Shown one piece after another: positions 4,846-5,989 of a DNA stretch of 5,989 bases. A program made the translations under genes and the position numbers. The DNA is from Actinomycetes bacterium (lineage in GTDB: Bacteria > Actinomycetota > Acidimicrobiia > Acidimicrobiales > UBA8190). Every line of letters begins with the position of its first letter. The stretch's first letter is position 1. A model generated the notes under the pieces. The model worked only from the letters and a program-made list of their open reading frames with translations, was not told where the DNA came from and did no database searches. Location: assembly GCA_021798135.1 (NCBI GenBank), contig JAJZYI010000207.1, forward strand, positions 1 to 5,989. The letters are read 5' to 3'.

Positions 4846-5814
4846 TCAGGCGGCCAGCGCGGCGAGCACCGCCCGGAGGTCGTCGGGCAGGTCCGACTCC
4901 CAGGTGCGCTCCGAGCCGTCGGGGTGCCGGAGGGTGAGGCGCCAGGCGTGCAGGAACTGGCGGCGGGCGCCCAGGACCTCGGTGGCCTGGCGAATCGCGT
5001 GCGGCGGCGAGTACCGGGGATCACCGACGACGGGGTGGCCGATGGCGGAGAGGTGCACGCGCACCTGGTGCGTCCGGCCCGTCTGGAGCTCCACCTCCAG
5101 CAGGGCGCACGCGAGGGGCGAGGCGAACGCCTGGCGGACCCGGTAGGCGGTGCGCGCCGGGCGACCGCCTGCAGCCACGGCCATCTTGGTCGGGGTCCGC
5201 GTCGAGCGGCCGAGCGGGGCGTCGACGAGCCCGGCGGCAGCAGCCGGCACGCCGTGCACGAGCGCCAGGTACGACCGCCGCGCCTGGTGCCGGCGGAGCT
5301 GCTCACCGAGCGCCGTGAACGCCCTGGGGCTGCGCGCCACCACCATCAGCCCGGACGTGTCCTTGTCGAGCCGGTGGACGATCCCCGGGCGGGTCGGGTC
5401 GCCCAGGCCCTGGCGCGGCAGGTCGGCGAGGTCCGGGTAGCGGGCGAGGAGCCCGTCCACCAGCGTGCCGCCGGCGTGCCCCGCCCCGTGGTGCACGACC
5501 AGGCCGGCAGGCTTGTCCACCACCACCAGGTCGGCGTCCTCGTGGACGACGGCGAACGCCACCGAGGGGTCGGGGCCCGGTCCCTCCACGCGTCGCTCGG
5601 GCAGCACCATGGCGAGGTGCTGGCCGGCCCGCAGCGGTCGGCTGCGCTGCGTCACGACGGTGCCGTCGACGACGACCTGCCCCTCGTCGACCAGCCGGCC
5701 GGCGACGGACCTGGTCAGGCCGCCGAGCGTGGCGACCGACCGGTCGACCCGCTCGCCGTCGAGGGTGGCCGGCACCGTGAGGGCCACGGCGCCGGCCGGC
5801 TCCTCGCCCGTCAT
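4846..5814 (-). CDS. RluA/RluD family 23S rRNA pseudouridine synthase
   Basis: This 322-residue protein converts specific uridines in large-subunit rRNA to pseudouridine. An N-terminal S4 RNA-binding domain (about 20-70, ERVDRSVATLGGLTRSVAGRL then GQVVVDG) is followed by the catalytic domain. The catalytic aspartate is D150 in GIVHRLDKDTSGLMVVA. Further family motifs are VVVDKPAGLVVHHG (97-110), LQTGRTHQVRVHLSAIGHP (243-261) with VGDPRY, and QFLHAWRLTLRHPDG near the end. The length is normal for RluD-type enzymes. The ATG at 5814 has GGAG at 5824-5821, six bases upstream. It overlaps the stop of the upstream frame as ATGA, indicating translational coupling. In actinobacteria rluD commonly follows lspA in this way. 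Which uridines are modified cannot be told from sequence alone. Confidence 0.93.
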   Translation of the reverse strand: MTGEEPAGAVALTVPATLDGERVDRSVATLGGLTRSVAGRLVDEGQVVVDGTVVTQRSRPLRAGQHLAMVLPERRVEGPGPDPSVAFAVVHEDADLVVVDKPAGLVVHHGAGHAGGTLVDGLLARYPDLADLPRQGLGDPTRPGIVHRLDKDTSGLMVVARSPRAFTALGEQLRRHQARRSYLALVHGVPAAAAGLVDAPLGRSTRTPTKMAVAAGGRPARTAYRVRQAFASPLACALLEVELQTGRTHQVRVHLSAIGHPVVGDPRYSPPHAIRQATEVLGARRQFLHAWRLTLRHPDGSERTWESDLPDDLRAVLAALAA

Positions 5815-5989
5815 CGGGAGCTCCGGGACCTGTCCTCGGCCACCGGCTGCTCGCCCGTGCCCACGGGTCGCCCAGCCGTGCCCCCGGCGACAGATCCACC
5901 GGGCCCGCCGGCAGCAGCCGCGTCCCCCGGCCCGCCGGCAGCAGCCGCGTCCCCCGGCCCGCCGGCAGCAGCCGCGTCCCCCGGCCCGC
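5811..5989 (-). CDS. C-terminal end of an upstream gene with nonapeptide repeats (partial)
   Basis: The minus frame enters from the window edge and ends with TGA at 5813-5811, overlapping the pseudouridine synthase ATG by four bases (ATGA). It reads 58 codons: three copies of GPGDAAAAG, then GPGGSVAGGTAGRPVG and a charged end EQPVAEDRSRSSR. This is a disordered Gly/Ala tail with no recognisable domain. By conserved gene order the gene could be lspA (lipoprotein signal peptidase), but nothing in the visible part shows this, so no symbol is given. A competing reading is that this is non-coding repeat DNA; the precise ATGA overlap favours coding. Confidence 0.55.
   Translation of the reverse strand, partial: GPGDAAAAGGPGDAAAAGGPGDAAAAGGPGGSVAGGTAGRPVGTGEQPVAEDRSRSSR
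5904..5989. repeat. Perfect 27-bp tandem repeat running off the right edge
   Basis: Three identical 27-bp copies (5904-5930, 5931-5957, 5958-5984) are followed by the first five bases of a fourth at the edge. The period is nine codons. In the minus frame ending at 5811 each copy encodes GPGDAAAAG. Exact identity points to recent expansion by slippage or unequal recombination. The true copy number is unknown because the array is cut by the window. Confidence 0.93.

Noticed and set aside
2964..5306. A 780-codon minus-strand frame with the histidine phosphatase at its end
   Set aside because: Only the last 229 residues show a domain. The rest is antisense to the sigma gene and out of frame with the pseudouridine synthase, so a fusion is not supported and the frame is open because stop codons are rare at this G+C.
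5878..5989. A plus-strand gene starting at a GTG near 5878 and reading PPAAAASPG repeats
   Set aside because: It has no Shine-Dalgarno or promoter, and the minus frame over the same repeats ends in a precise ATGA overlap with the pseudouridine synthase, which fits better.

Overview
The window is very G+C-rich (roughly three quarters by eye), uses GTG starts freely, and carries an Rrf2-type regulator, a HrdB/SigB-type sigma factor and two candidate leaderless promoters. Together these point to a high-GC actinobacterium. The exact lineage cannot be fixed from the sequence; an acidimicrobial or other deep actinobacterial lineage would fit. No tRNA, rRNA, insertion sequence, integrase or CRISPR array is visible. 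Base composition is uniform, so this looks like chromosomal core rather than acquired DNA.

Layout. (1) Positions 1-120 are a gene junction with a possible start of another minus-strand gene running off the left edge. (2) A minus-strand alkaline-phosphatase-superfamily hydrolase (121-1242) and a plus-strand Rrf2 regulator (1319-1759) diverge from a 76-bp intergenic region. Each GTG start is preceded, at the same 6-nt distance, by a TAnnnT -10 box, and a perfect 8-6-8 inverted repeat lies where both -35 boxes should be. (3) Close behind the Rrf2 gene is a membrane protein with a potassium-channel-like pore loop (1775-2884), probably in the same operon. (4) A minus-strand histidine phosphatase resembling Shb17 (2964-3653) converges on it. 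The 79-bp gap between the two is mostly made of extra tandem copies of the phosphatase gene's own 3' end, including its stop codon. (5) A repeat-filled divergent region (3654-3944) separates this phosphatase from a sigma-70-family factor (3945-4784), which has a good Shine-Dalgarno and a candidate SigR/SigH-type promoter. (6) A 19-bp hairpin lies between the convergent sigma gene and an RluA/RluD-family pseudouridine synthase (4846-5814, minus). (7) The synthase start overlaps by ATGA the stop of an upstream minus-strand frame. That frame's last 58 codons include three perfect nonapeptide repeats that run to the window edge.

How the parts may work together. The Rrf2 protein could sense Fe-S or redox state (it has two cysteines spaced like IscR ligands) and control itself, the channel-like protein and the divergent phosphodiesterase through the shared palindrome. 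The sigma factor may itself be controlled by a thiol-stress ECF sigma factor. RluA with its coupled upstream partner (lspA is the usual neighbour) is ordinary housekeeping. The window's most unusual trait is three unrelated short tandem arrays (33, 72 and 27 bp), all at gene ends or starts and all with periods divisible by three.
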